A stretch of 64,000 nt of DNA from Stemphylium vesicarium. Lineage: Eukaryota > Ascomycota > Dothideomycetes > Pleosporales > Pleosporaceae. This document shows, piece after piece, positions 1 to 9,250 of this stretch. The notes below the pieces were generated by a model, which was not told the DNA's origin, made no database searches, and worked only from the letters and a program-made list of their open reading frames with translations. Where the stretch lies: NCBI GenBank assembly GCA_004380135.1, contig QXCR01000054.1, positions 110,190-174,189 on the forward strand, given 5' to 3'. Within the stretch, counting starts at the first letter, position 1. The number at the start of each line of letters is the position of its first letter. Made by a program: the position numbers and the translations under genes.

Positions 1-230
1 GGTTCTGGTCTTTTCCAATTATTAGCGACTATATTGGTGTACGACGCTGGGAGAAACACACCTATGGCGGCATGCACGCGCTTTCGCAGCTCATGATTGC
101 TGGCAAAAGCGACATCAACTTCTTGGGGATGCGGCGCAGGTGGCGGTGCCGAGACGGGGGCTGGTGGCGCAGGAGTTTGTATTGGCACCACGGGCGCCGA
201 CGGCTTGTTGTTGAGTGCTGTGAAGGCCAT
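1..230 (-). CDS. Partial gene, N-terminal exon of an unknown Pro/Ala-rich protein
   Basis: The minus strand has an ATG at 230-228 opening a frame that reads MAFTALNNKPSAPVV, then a Pro/Ala-rich stretch, then a more hydrophilic segment ending near RKRVHAAI. At 61 a GTGTGT donor follows an AG. The intron (61-10) holds a GCTAAT branch-like sequence and ends in AAAAG. After splicing, exon 2 (9-1) continues in frame as D-Q-N and leaves the window. The exon model (230-62, 9-1) is therefore coherent, but only about 59 residues are visible, too few to assign a family. It is divergent from the membrane-protein gene at 1132, with about 900 bases between them. Confidence 0.55.
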   Translation of the reverse strand, partial: MAFTALNNKPSAPVVPIQTPAPPAPVSAPPPAPHPQEVDVAFASNHELRKRVHAAIGVFLPASYTNIVANNWKRPE

Positions 231-1131
231 GGCGGGTGTTGTAGCGGTTTGGTGGCTGGAGACGTTCTCGTAGACGCGTCAAGTTGATCGCGACTTCCTA
301 AGAATTAGCGCCCGGCCACATCTGACATCACCGACGCCCCGTCATCCTTCAACTCTAGAATTCATTTCACCAACATCCCAATCATTCGGACGCACAGGAC
401 TCGAAAAAGTTTCTCAACCACTGTAGGATGGATGTCATATCTGTCACCGGGATTGCTTTGATGCTATGCGCTACTCACACACGTCCTGCCCGCTGCAGTA
501 CGAGACTACAGGCTCACGCCAACAGTCATGCCGAAGAACGACAAGCCCTGGCGCCAACACACTGCTCTCACCGATTTTTTGTCTCCCCAGTCTATACATG
601 TACCCAAGACTCCATTCTAACACTTAACAACCCGTGCTATTGCGACGCGCGGGAACCATTATCGGTGCAGTTCGGGGCCGTGCATGTTGCGAATCTCATA
701 CATGTGCTGTCGCGCCACTCGGCAACGGCCAATACAAGCTCACAGAAGTCGTTTGACACCTTTCAAATGCATTGCGAGGCATATAGAACGTACCGGGCAC
801 ATACTGGACCGTTCAAGCAGAACCTTGACAGAAACCAGACATCGACTACGTGCTGGCAGAAGAGCATTGACAGCTATGTTTTCAACAAAGGCCAGAGCTG
901 ATCATTGATACGACGTGAATAGACATGGCGGCATGATTTCCATTGCTCATCTTCCCTAGTGAACCCACCGGAATGTGTACTTCAACTTGACACCTTGCTG
1001 CTTGCCTGGCAGTTTCCGTATTTTGTCACATTAGCATCTTCAGTATTTGGCAGAAACCTTACAATTCCCTCGTTTTACCACAGGAATAACGTTTTTTTTT
1101 CACAAATCAGTCACAATTATCCACGTTCAAC
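231..1131. other. Divergent intergenic region
   Basis: About 900 bases lie between the minus-strand start at 230 and the plus-strand start at 1132. The open frames here (428-901 is the longest) have no domain-like composition, signal peptide or supporting splice signals. I see no RNA gene or repeat, so it probably holds the two promoters and leaders. Confidence 0.5.
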
Positions 1132-2061
1132 ATGAGAAAGGTCAACTTCCATCTCCCGCCGACAACTGGCAAAGTCAAGTTTCTATCACACTCAAAGGCA
1201 TCGGTTTCGCCAGTCTTCAATCAACCACTCAACACCAACTCATGTCCGCATCACCGGCTAGCACGGCTACTATATGGCATCTTCCTTACAATACTTTTCA
1301 TCATGGCGATATCAGTCATCATACTGAAAGCAGTGACGTACAGCTTCATTGAAGACAACCGCATGATGGGGTTCAATCTCGAAACGACAAGAAGGAATGG
1401 AGAACCAGGAGAAGAGATCATCATGGCCGCACTACCAAAGAGGCTCTACTATGTCCCAGCAAAACTAGCTATCATCGCTGGTGCCATTAGTCTTTGCCTT
1501 GGTGCAGCACATTTAGGATTCGTAATTACAGACTGGAAGAGCGGAAAGAGGGTAAATGAATCTTATCAATGTTCCATGCCGAACAGGCTAACGAAATCAC
1601 AGACTCAATCATACGCCTTTCGCCGCAACATCATGTTCCTTCACATCACGAACGCTATCCTCGTCCTCTTCGCCCTCGTTTCCATGTATATTACTCACAA
1701 GAACTCGTCGCATTTCCGCAGCGGCTACGTAGCTTTCCGCGCCTCACACATGCATAACACTACTGAGGATCAAGAATCATTCTTCCGCTACAATGTTGGT
1801 ACATTTGATGTTGAGACTTGGGCTTGCGAGCTCCAGGGTGTCGAAGGTGCTGTGATGGTGCAGGAAGATTATGGCCGACAGTGTGGAATCGAACTTGCTG
1901 GTCGCGCTATCATGGTGCCATTCGTTGCGGCAGCATGGTTAGTTGCAGGGATCGGAACCTGGGGCTTCATTGGAGGCGGCCGAAGAGGCCCCGATGGTGA
2001 ACGCATGAAAACAGACGAGTTGGGACTGGAGATGAGTAAGATGAACGCCACAGATGACTAG
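1132..2061 (+). CDS. Four-span integral membrane protein, function unknown
   Basis: A 309-codon intronless frame. Hydrophobic segments at roughly residues 46-67, 107-132, 167-187 and 259-281 predict four membrane spans. The N-terminus is hydrophilic and basic, the loop between spans 1 and 2 is about 40 residues, and the loop between spans 3 and 4 is about 70 residues with two Cys (near 232 and 251) that could form a disulfide. The C-terminal tail is short and charged. No cleavable signal peptide is seen; the first span probably acts as a signal anchor. The architecture resembles tetraspanin-like or SUR7-like fungal membrane proteins, but I do not see the diagnostic CCG-type motif and assign no family. 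The start is the first ATG of the frame, with a plausible CAACATG context. Confidence 0.75.
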   Translation: MRKVNFHLPPTTGKVKFLSHSKASVSPVFNQPLNTNSCPHHRLARLLYGIFLTILFIMAISVIILKAVTYSFIEDNRMMGFNLETTRRNGEPGEEIIMAALPKRLYYVPAKLAIIAGAISLCLGAAHLGFVITDWKSGKRVNESYQCSMPNRLTKSQTQSYAFRRNIMFLHITNAILVLFALVSMYITHKNSSHFRSGYVAFRASHMHNTTEDQESFFRYNVGTFDVETWACELQGVEGAVMVQEDYGRQCGIELAGRAIMVPFVAAAWLVAGIGTWGFIGGGRRGPDGERMKTDELGLEMSKMNATDD

Positions 2062-2254
2062 CCTACTCGCGTCTCGTCGTACTGCCTACACTGTCTTCCC
2101 TTTCAAATCACTTTCTTTTCCTCGCAACACTAAAGCTTTTTCGCTCAAATTTTTTTAATGTCATTGTTTACTGTTGTGATCGCGATACCCTCAAGCTCCC
2201 GGTAGAGCAGAATACTCTTTGTTTATTACTCTTTGTTGCTTGCTAGACTGACTT

Positions 2255-2713
2255 TTAACTCTGCCCCTCAACAATCACCAAGTCTTCTTCGTCATCACTC
2301 TTTTGGCGTTGCTCCTGCATCTCTACCCTGACACACTTACCCTTGGAACTTTGTCGATAGCCAGTATCGTCACACATTCGGCTACATCTAAGCAAGGACA
2401 CGAGACTAATCCCTTTGAACGGTTTCTCGGGATCGTGAGGCTTCCCGTCTTGATCATCAGCAGCCCGTCGTCTTTCAGGCCGTCCGTCTTCCATGAGTTC
2501 GCTATCCGTCCACTGATTGACGTCAAACTCGATCGATGCCCAGTCTCCTGCTTCATCAAGCTCAGGCTCGATCATCGACGCACCGATCAAATCGGCGTCC
2601 TCAGATAAAAGCGCTGCTGCGCTGTTGTGCATAGAGTTGTGTCCATACTTGCCAGTCGAAGTCTGTCTTTGGCCGTGCCCGGTACATGAACAGAATGAGT
2701 CAAAACAAAGCAT
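2255..2713 (-). CDS. Possible small acidic protein
   Basis: A 152-codon minus-strand frame. Its middle (about residues 28-100) has natural-looking composition, rich in Asp and Glu with EPELDEAGDW and FDVNQWTDSELMED, and the C-terminus is acidic (KSDDEEDLVIVEG). The N-terminal 27 residues are Cys-rich and look less like protein, so the true start may be the internal Met-His-Asn-Ser at about residue 28, or an upstream exon may be missing. No domain is recognised. It is convergent with the membrane-protein gene, about 190 bases from that gene's stop. It could be a real small gene or chance. Confidence 0.35.
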   Translation of the reverse strand: MLCFDSFCSCTGHGQRQTSTGKYGHNSMHNSAAALLSEDADLIGASMIEPELDEAGDWASIEFDVNQWTDSELMEDGRPERRRAADDQDGKPHDPEKPFKGISLVSLLRCSRMCDDTGYRQSSKGKCVRVEMQEQRQKSDDEEDLVIVEGQS

Positions 2714-3025
2714 AGCTGCAATATGGAAGCAAATCCAGTATTTTTTGGTTTGTTGGAAACATCTGGAATCTCCGAGGTAAATATTTTGGAAATTTTCTAC
2801 AGTTTACAGCGCTTCTAGCGTTGTGAATGGCACATCGCTAGTAGGAGCCCATGGTAAAGAAGCAATCGATCCACTACATTGTGCTACTGTGAAATGTGGT
2901 TGTGCAGTTGCAGAGGATCCCAACACTTCTGCGGGGGCGCTTTACTGGGCGCGGCCCATTGCGTCACATCACAGGTCCGTTCGTTCCCCTTACCCCTAAA
3001 CCCTGATCATTGCAGACTCGATGAT

Positions 3026-4504
3026 ATGCCGAAAAGTCCACCACCCACAACCGCGGTCACTGCAGCCAACGCGAGCCCGATTCTTGGCATACGGAGCTGC
3101 ATAACGCCTTCAGGACCTCTAGACACGTTTGACGATACCTCGCTGAACTATCTCCAGACATACGCTCTCCCATTCGATTCTGACCATGACCTGGGAAAGG
3201 ACGACTCTTGTTTAGGCTCCATCTCTCTATGTGAAGAGATATGGTATGGCGAACACGAAGGTACCGAGTACGAGGAGGGCACGTGTCATTTCAGCCCAAG
3301 GACAACATGGTATTCGCTTCTACCTACCGTGGAAGAAGAAACAGTTGCTGGGGACTCTGGGAAAATGATGCAAGGCAGTTCCTTAGATGGGGAAGAGAAC
3401 AAGGACATGTTGTGCGCAGCTTCAAGCGCAAAGGATTCTGAGTGGCGCTTCATCCGTCATGCTCTTCACGCTCTTCACGGTAGCGCCCCCTTCACAAAAG
3501 AACACTTGATCACGTCCTCGGCAGAGACACCATTCGTGGGGCCACATACGGCAATCCGGATTTGACTGGGGTTAGACCGAGGGAAGTGGTTTCACATCGC
3601 TCGCGACCTGCACGATGCTGAGATCAATCTTGTTGACTCAGCCATCTACTGGCTATGGCCCGGTGCCTGCAACGACAGGGGCAAAGCCCCGGAGGCTCTT
3701 ATCACAAAAGCATGCCGCGATCCAATCCCTCACCCTGTATGCCGAAATCAGATGATCGGACCACCGGAAGCACCTTTTCGTTTGACGGATTCGACTGCAG
3801 CACCATTCCGCGATCCGCACACCCTCATCCAAAACACTAGCCGACACCTCAACAGCTAGATACTCCATATCCCACGCTTCCTAACGAAGAATGAAATAAG
3901 AATTGCGACTCAGAATTTACGGCATATCGGTAATCGCCCATATGGCTGGGTGGCTCTTTATGATCCGGTTTGTGATCGAAACATCAAGCGTACGCTGAAG
4001 GAGGAAACAGATCTAATCGCTCTGTTCCAGCGACAGGATTGGGAGATGGAATTCTTAAACGATATTGTTGGGTTGGACTTTGCCGCGCAAGACCATGGAC
4101 CAAGGGAGGGCGCTCCGATATGGGCTAGACACAACTTGTTCTGGAGAGAGCCAGAGATGGTTGCAATGCTGTGTAAAGCATCCGCTGCGACACCAAAGTC
4201 CGCGCGCAAAGACACGCTTAACATCGGGATCGAAAACGAGACATCCTATACTAGATGCTCGGCATCCTGGCCTCCCGCACGGCGCACACACGCCTCAGTT
4301 ATACTTTATTCCCTCCTTGCCCTCACCCTTCTGGTGCTACATACCTTCATCCTACGCTACAATTACGCGCGCCTCAACGACTTCGAGACGCTTACTGCGC
4401 AAATTCCCACACTTCGCGCCACACAACAAGCGCAGCATTCGCGTCAGCCTCAATGCTTGATCAGCCTCATCTTCCGGTGGCACCGGAACGGGGGGAAGTT
4501 GTAG
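3026..4504 (+). pseudogene. Relic of an unknown gene, one frame with two internal stops
   Basis: One reading frame carries protein-like sequence from the ATG at 3026 (or from 2879) to the stop at 4502-4504, interrupted only by TGA at 3563-3565 and TAG at 3857-3859. The segment after the first stop reads GKWFHIARDLHDAEINLVDS, and that after the second reads FLTKNEIRIATQNLRHIGNR then YGWVALYDPVCDRNIKRTLK. Near the C-terminus is a hydrophobic stretch (VILYSLLALTLLVLHTFIL) that would span a membrane. I could not place introns with consensus sites that remove the stops and keep the frame; one donor/acceptor pair tested (GTATGC at 3737, AG at 3900) fails on phase. Both stops are explained by single C-to-T changes (CGA to TGA, CAG to TAG). 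I do not recognise the family. A gene with atypical introns remains possible. Confidence 0.55.
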
Positions 4505-6708
4505 GCGCCACTCTGGACCAAAGTATAATGAAGACTACTGCAAGAACCATCGCGGTAGCCAAAATGCCCTCAAATAGCCCTGCAGTAGTATGTTTTCAAG
4601 GAAAGAGGCTAGAAATTATTCTGACTGCGGGGAAATTCTGTTTTCGTAGGGGATAGTTTGGGGGGTTTTGTCGAGTACAAGGAGCGGGGGCGGGAATAGA
4701 GGGGAAAGAAAACGAGCGATGCAGTTGCATCATTGACCGTGTGCAAAGGAAGGAAGTAGCAAATGTTTGACCTTGATTGAAAAATTCAGTGAATTAATGC
4801 AGCAGTTTCTTAGCATTCATTAAACAAAGAAAACCCTATTGCTCTCGGAGATCGCTGAAGCGTTGATCTAGCGCTTCCCAGCTCAATGAGAGGCTTCGGC
4901 AGCCAAGGCGGCATCCTCCGATGATCCGATTGTCCAGCCCTGATTAAGCCGAACCCTCAAGTACCCATTGACGTCAACGCGAAAATCTGATCAGACCATC
5001 GAGACCACCGTCCAGCACACCCGCACACCATTAGTGGTTGCAGCAGAATCGCGAATGTTTGTTGGAATATGCCACGCGTAGGATTTCCAACGGCGCGAGG
5101 CTGAGTCTGTTGTCCGATCCGTCACTTCCTGCCTCAGCGCGTTGTCCGTTGGCTTCTGTTACCACGCTGGACGCCGTATCATCGATCGACCAGCCTGCAA
5201 GAACGCAAGTCTGGAGTTCAAGTGGACCGGACACGAGAGATTATGATCAGCCTACTGGAGACGCGTTCACCAATTTACTTCGGCGCGATACTCGTCATCA
5301 GGTCGTCGAGCTCAGCCATCTTACGACGCTCACAAAGATGGGAAACTCACTCTCGGTTACTGGACATGAATTGAGCCGCGCGGATGCCTCGGTCGGAATA
5401 TTTTCGCTACACTTGTTTATGCTGACAATAGAGAGAGGCGCGGCGTCGTGGCTGGGACTTCGCTGGCCCAGTCGTAGCTTGATGGGTGTTCAAGATTGAG
5501 TTCTACCGAGACCGAATTGGTCGTACAACTGCCTCCACTTGGACTGTGGGATGTGACGCGTCGATTGAGACTCGCGTCGCCAAGAAACATATCATATTTG
5601 CAGGCTGCTCTGGTAGTGTTTACAATTGTAAGGGAGTGCTCCACAAGTCTCCGCTAACTGTGCTGCAAGATGGGAGCATGAGGAGGGCAGCATTGGAATT
5701 GACAGCTCCAATGTGCTCTTTGAACCGATGCATGACTGCTTGAAGCTGACACCCGGACCTCAATGACCTTTCATCTGCTTTTTCGTCTCCCGCACAGGAC
5801 GATACTGATTACGAGCGTCTGGAACTGACCTCGAGCAGGGACCGACCTTCCCATTACCCCACAGAATCTTCCAAGTTCGTTCCAAGCCTGGGGTAAAGAG
5901 GCTTAGAATGCTTTTTCTGTCATCGTGCGTACGCTTTTAGATAAGCGGAAGACTCGGCAACGGCGTGCTACTATGTTGGGAACCTCTGCTGCTGGTAGTT
6001 CAGCGCCAAGGCTAATGCCAATAGTTTTCTCATACTAAGCGACTCCGACCTTACCGTCGGAGCTTACTCCGTACTGCACTATCCCAGCCCTACGTGACGA
6101 CGCTGCGTATCCAGAAGTTCACGATCAGTATGTGGTGGTTTTTGGCATCACGGAAACGACAACAGCACATCACATCGGTTGCAGCTCACAATTTCCGAGT
6201 CGTTACCGACTGAAGATTTTGAGCCTGGCTCAGATCAATCGCTTAGGAAATCCGGTAACGTGTTCCTGTCGATCGTACCCCACAAAAGACAGCCGTTGAT
6301 CATCCTGAGCCGCAGCTCACTGGACGCTTTTTCGCTAGCAACCAATCGTGGCCGTTCCTGTTACTTGAGAATGCGATATTTCTTGCCGGCAGCATCAGCC
6401 ACATCGTCGAGGCCAACACAGTACGCTACCGGAACGGCTGCCGCTTAGAACACGAGCCCCGCAAATGCTTGTACAAGCCCGCGTGTTCTGATATCATCTT
6501 TATCGATATGACGATTGGGGAGATGGTCGACACTCGCTAGGATCCCAACAACGCATCTGGTTGCCGAACCGCTGGAAGAAACTGGAGAAACTTGGTCGGC
6601 TATGTCATATCACCCAAGTAGCAGAGAGGTATAAGAGTCCTTTGGCTTCCCACCTTTGGTAAACATCTTGGACATCAATCTCATTCCACAGTCGTTCCAT
6701 CCTTCAAT
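4505..6708. other. Gene-poor stretch, no confident gene
   Basis: About 2.2 kb in which only short frames occur. Plus-strand frames at 5038-5499 and 5486-5743 look weakly protein-like but show no motif, and their overlap in different frames suggests a decayed gene rather than a working one. A small perfect inverted repeat (CTCCGAC, 6-nt loop, GTCGGAG) lies near 6045-6064. The final 100 bases hold the promoter of the gene at 6709. Confidence 0.4.
6630..6635 (+). promoter_or_regulatory. TATA-like box of the secreted repeat-protein gene
   Basis: TATAAG lies 79 bases upstream of the ATG at 6709, the usual spacing for a short-leader, highly expressed fungal secreted-protein gene. A pyrimidine-rich stretch follows before the start codon. 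Confidence 0.45.
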
Positions 6709-8274
6709 ATGAGATACGCTTTCGCTCCAGTTGTGTTCGGCCTCGGTGCCAACGCCCTCGTCGCTCGCCAAAACACCCAGTGCTACCAGCTCAAGGCCTC
6801 TGGCGACGCTTCAGGCGTTCTTGGCCAGCTCGGTGACGGTCAAAACCGTGTTGGAGATGACCTACCTACCGGCTGCTACTGCCTCGACGGCGATGGTGGC
6901 TTCACAGACTCCAACGGACGGGGCTGCATCTTGACACCACCCACCACCCAGTTCCAGTGCGATGTTGGTGCTACCCCCACTGATGGCTTCGCTGTTGGTT
7001 CCAACGGCGACGTTACCTACAACGGCGACTCCACCTTCTATGCTTGCCCCGTCAACGACCAGGGCGTATACAACATCTACACCACTCCTGCTCCCGGCCA
7101 GGACAAGTGTGTAAAAATTTCTCTCGGCTCTGCTGGCTCTTGCGGAGCTGGAAACGGCGGCGCAAGCCAGTCTGAGGGCAAGCCTGGTCCTACTACCGTT
7201 CAAACCCAGACCAAGACCGTCGCTACCGAGACCAACACCATGACAAAGACCTACCCCGGTCAGGAGCAGCCTCCTTACCCTACTGGTCCTCCTGCCAGCA
7301 AGCCTAACCAGCCTACTGGATACCCTGGCAAGCCCGAGTCAACCATGCCCGGTAAGCCTGAGGAATCTATGCCCGGGAAACCTGAGGAATCTATGCCCGG
7401 AAAGCCTCAGGAATCCATACCTGGAAAGCCTCAGGAGACTATGCCCGGCAAGCCCCAGGAATCTATGCCTGGCAAGCCTGAGGAGTCGATGCCCGGAAAG
7501 CCCATGCCCAGCATGACTGCTCCTGGTGTCCCTGAGGCCTCCGTATGCGTCCCCAACGTCGTCACTGTTTATGTCACCGCACCTGGCGAGGAAGTTCCCA
7601 GCGCGACCTCACCTGCTGAGAAGCCCAGCGCCCCAGCTGAGGGAAAGCCCAGCGGACCCGCCGAAGGAAAGCCCAGCGCAACCTACCCGGCCGAGAAGCC
7701 CAGCGCAACCGCACCAGCTGAGAAGCCCAGTGGCACCGCCCCCGCTGAAGGCAAGCCCAGCGCCACCACCCCAGCCGGCAACTCAGGCACCTGCCCCAAG
7801 GACCTGAACGGCGCCTACCAATACCCCCACCTCATCGTGCCCGTCGACTCCTCTTCCCCCGACAAGTCCTACGGCACATCCTACAACGGCAAAATGTCCA
7901 GCACCATGTGCACAATCTTCAACTTCGATATCCCCGCCTCCTACGCCGGCAAGAAGTGCAGCACCATATTCCTTCTCCCTAACAAGCAAGACCTCGAGAC
8001 CTCGGATTACACCATGACCGGCTCTGGCACATGCACCGTTAGCAAGCTCAAGGGCAACGCAAACGAGCAGACTACGTGGGCGAACGCGCCGGCTAAGGAC
8101 CACGACGTCGCTTCTGTGGATCTTCACGCGGGTGGCTCGTGGACTGTGGAGGAGGGTGAGTGTGCGGCTGGGCAGAGGGTCAGCTATGAGATGTGTGGTA
8201 GTGGTGATTTGAGCATGGACTACTTCCAGGACTGGAACCCTAGTCCTATTGGTATGTACATCCGCCAGTGCTAG
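6709..8274 (+). CDS. Secreted cell-wall-type protein with PGKP tandem repeats and But2-like C-terminus
   Basis: A 521-residue intronless protein. Residues 1-17 form a signal peptide, and an Arg-Gln follows that may be a processing site (ALVARQ). Residues about 24-150 are a Cys-containing domain with TFYACPVNDQGVYNIYTT, resembling the C-terminal domain of Pir1-type cell wall mannoproteins. A low-complexity linker follows with eight 8-residue PGKP repeats (PGKPEESM-type, bases 7324-7515) and then KPSA/EKPSA repeats. The last about 160 residues (CTIFNFDIPASYAGKKCSTI onward) match the pattern of the ubiquitin-3-binding But2 C-terminal domain found in many secreted ascomycete proteins. No GPI signal is present at the C-terminus. 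A role in the cell wall or extracellular matrix is inferred, not shown. Codon use is strongly biased to C-ending codons, suggesting high expression. Confidence 0.9.
   Translation: MRYAFAPVVFGLGANALVARQNTQCYQLKASGDASGVLGQLGDGQNRVGDDLPTGCYCLDGDGGFTDSNGRGCILTPPTTQFQCDVGATPTDGFAVGSNGDVTYNGDSTFYACPVNDQGVYNIYTTPAPGQDKCVKISLGSAGSCGAGNGGASQSEGKPGPTTVQTQTKTVATETNTMTKTYPGQEQPPYPTGPPASKPNQPTGYPGKPESTMPGKPEESMPGKPEESMPGKPQESIPGKPQETMPGKPQESMPGKPEESMPGKPMPSMTAPGVPEASVCVPNVVTVYVTAPGEEVPSATSPAEKPSAPAEGKPSGPAEGKPSATYPAEKPSATAPAEKPSGTAPAEGKPSATTPAGNSGTCPKDLNGAYQYPHLIVPVDSSSPDKSYGTSYNGKMSSTMCTIFNFDIPASYAGKKCSTIFLLPNKQDLETSDYTMTGSGTCTVSKLKGNANEQTTWANAPAKDHDVASVDLHAGGSWTVEEGECAAGQRVSYEMCGSGDLSMDYFQDWNPSPIGMYIRQC
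7324..7515 (+). repeat. 24-bp in-gene tandem repeat encoding PGKPxxxx
   Basis: Eight consecutive 24-base units each encode Pro-Gly-Lys-Pro plus four variable residues (ESTM, EESM, EESM, QESI, QETM, QESM, EESM, MPSM). The units differ mostly at silent positions. Such arrays in surface proteins often vary in copy number between strains. Confidence 0.9.
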
Positions 8275-8761
8275 ATGCTTATCTCTTTTTGTGAGATTGG
8301 TTGATGCGTTGATGAATGGATGGACGGATGGAGAAGGCCTTGCTGGCATGGTAGGCATGTGGCAAGTGAGTCTACAACACGCTTTCTTTTGACTCCTTGG
8401 ACCTAGCAAAAAAAAAGCGGAGTTTGTTTAATTAATCTTTCATTTTCTTAATCATTCACTACGATGCGACGATTATGGCTTATTCACTCTTTTACGATTG
8501 CGATTTCGATGGCGACTTTATAGCATAGTACATGGTTAGTTGTATACGTAAATAGATACTATTGAATTATTTGACTGTGCACTTCTCTTTTCCATCTCCC
8601 TCTTCTCGTGCATGACCTTTGTTATACCTTTTTTCTATCTTGCTGCTCCCGCCTTTTGGGCAAGCGACATGACATATTCGGATCAAATGATGGAAAGGGG
8701 AAGAAACTCCAAACTACCCCATCAGCAAGAAAAAGGAAAGCAAAGCAAAGCAAGAGAGGAT
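8275..8761. other. 3' region between converging genes
   Basis: About 490 bases between the stop at 8274 and the minus-strand stop at 8762. AT-richer than the flanking coding sequence, with poly-A/T runs near 8407-8450 that fit 3' untranslated regions. The open frame beginning at 8612 on the plus strand is antisense to the minus-strand coding stretch and is not credited. Confidence 0.4.
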
Positions 8762-9247
8762 TTAGTCGAAGCCCTCTCCAGTCTTTGGAATGTGGTATTG
8801 CTCAGCCGGCATTGGCACCTCAATGTGATCGCCATCCTCTCCGTTCTCACTGCCACACTCAATGACGAGCGTAGACCAAAAGATTTAGTTGACAGCCTTT
8901 GGTTGAACGCGTTGATGATCCGCGAGGACGCAATGGAAAATCCCGACCTGGTTTGAACGTCATGATCGATAGAAATATCGATGCTTGGTGAATTTTGAGG
9001 GTGGCTGCTACGCATGGCGCCGGCTATGCGTAGTAGTGCGTCGGCAAACAGTGACGCTGTTTTGTTCGCAGATGCTTGGCAACTACAGCTACAGTGGTCA
9101 TCCTCATCATGCTCGTGGTATGTGGGGGGGGGGGATGTTATGACCGATATCAAGGACGTGGGGCAGGGCTAGAAGAAGCCGGACGAATAAATCGTTTGGA
9201 TGTTGCTGATGCCGTAATTGGCCCTTTCGATCGGGATCGGATGTCAT
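8762..9247 (-). CDS. Hidden small gene, or broken C-terminal extension of the AAA ATPase, with homopolymer frameshift
   Basis: On the minus strand an ATG at 9247-9245 opens a frame reading MTSDPDRKGQLRHQQHPNDL, then FVRLLLALPHVLDIGHNIPP. It runs into an 11-base C tract (9134-9124) after which the coding-looking sequence continues in another frame: TYHEHDEDDHCSCSCQASAN, then LFADALLRIAGAMRSSHPQN, to 8948. A CAG/GTCGGG donor at 8947 and a GGCAG acceptor at 8850 (98-nt intron with an AACTAAA branch-like site) join in phase to an acidic tail (ENGEDGDHIEVPMPAEQYHI and 8 more residues) and a TAA at 8764-8762. With ten C instead of eleven the whole would read as one protein of about 125 residues. 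It lies 4 bases after, and in the same frame as, the stop of the AAA ATPase gene, so it could instead be a C-terminal extension lost to a TAA. No family recognised. Confidence 0.45.
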
Positions 9248-9250
9248 TTC

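Noticed and set aside
428..901. 157-codon plus-strand ORF
   Set aside because: Composition is irregular (His, Thr and Arg runs), there is no domain, signal or splice support, and it lies in a divergent promoter region.
3563..3859. Introns removing the two stops of the relic at 3026-4504
   Set aside because: The candidate GTATGC donor at 3737 and AG at 3900 shift the frame into a stop; candidates around 3563 are too short or lack consensus donors.
7783..8409. 208-codon minus-strand ORF
   Set aside because: It is antisense to the But2-like C-terminus, whose domain character and codon bias are clear.
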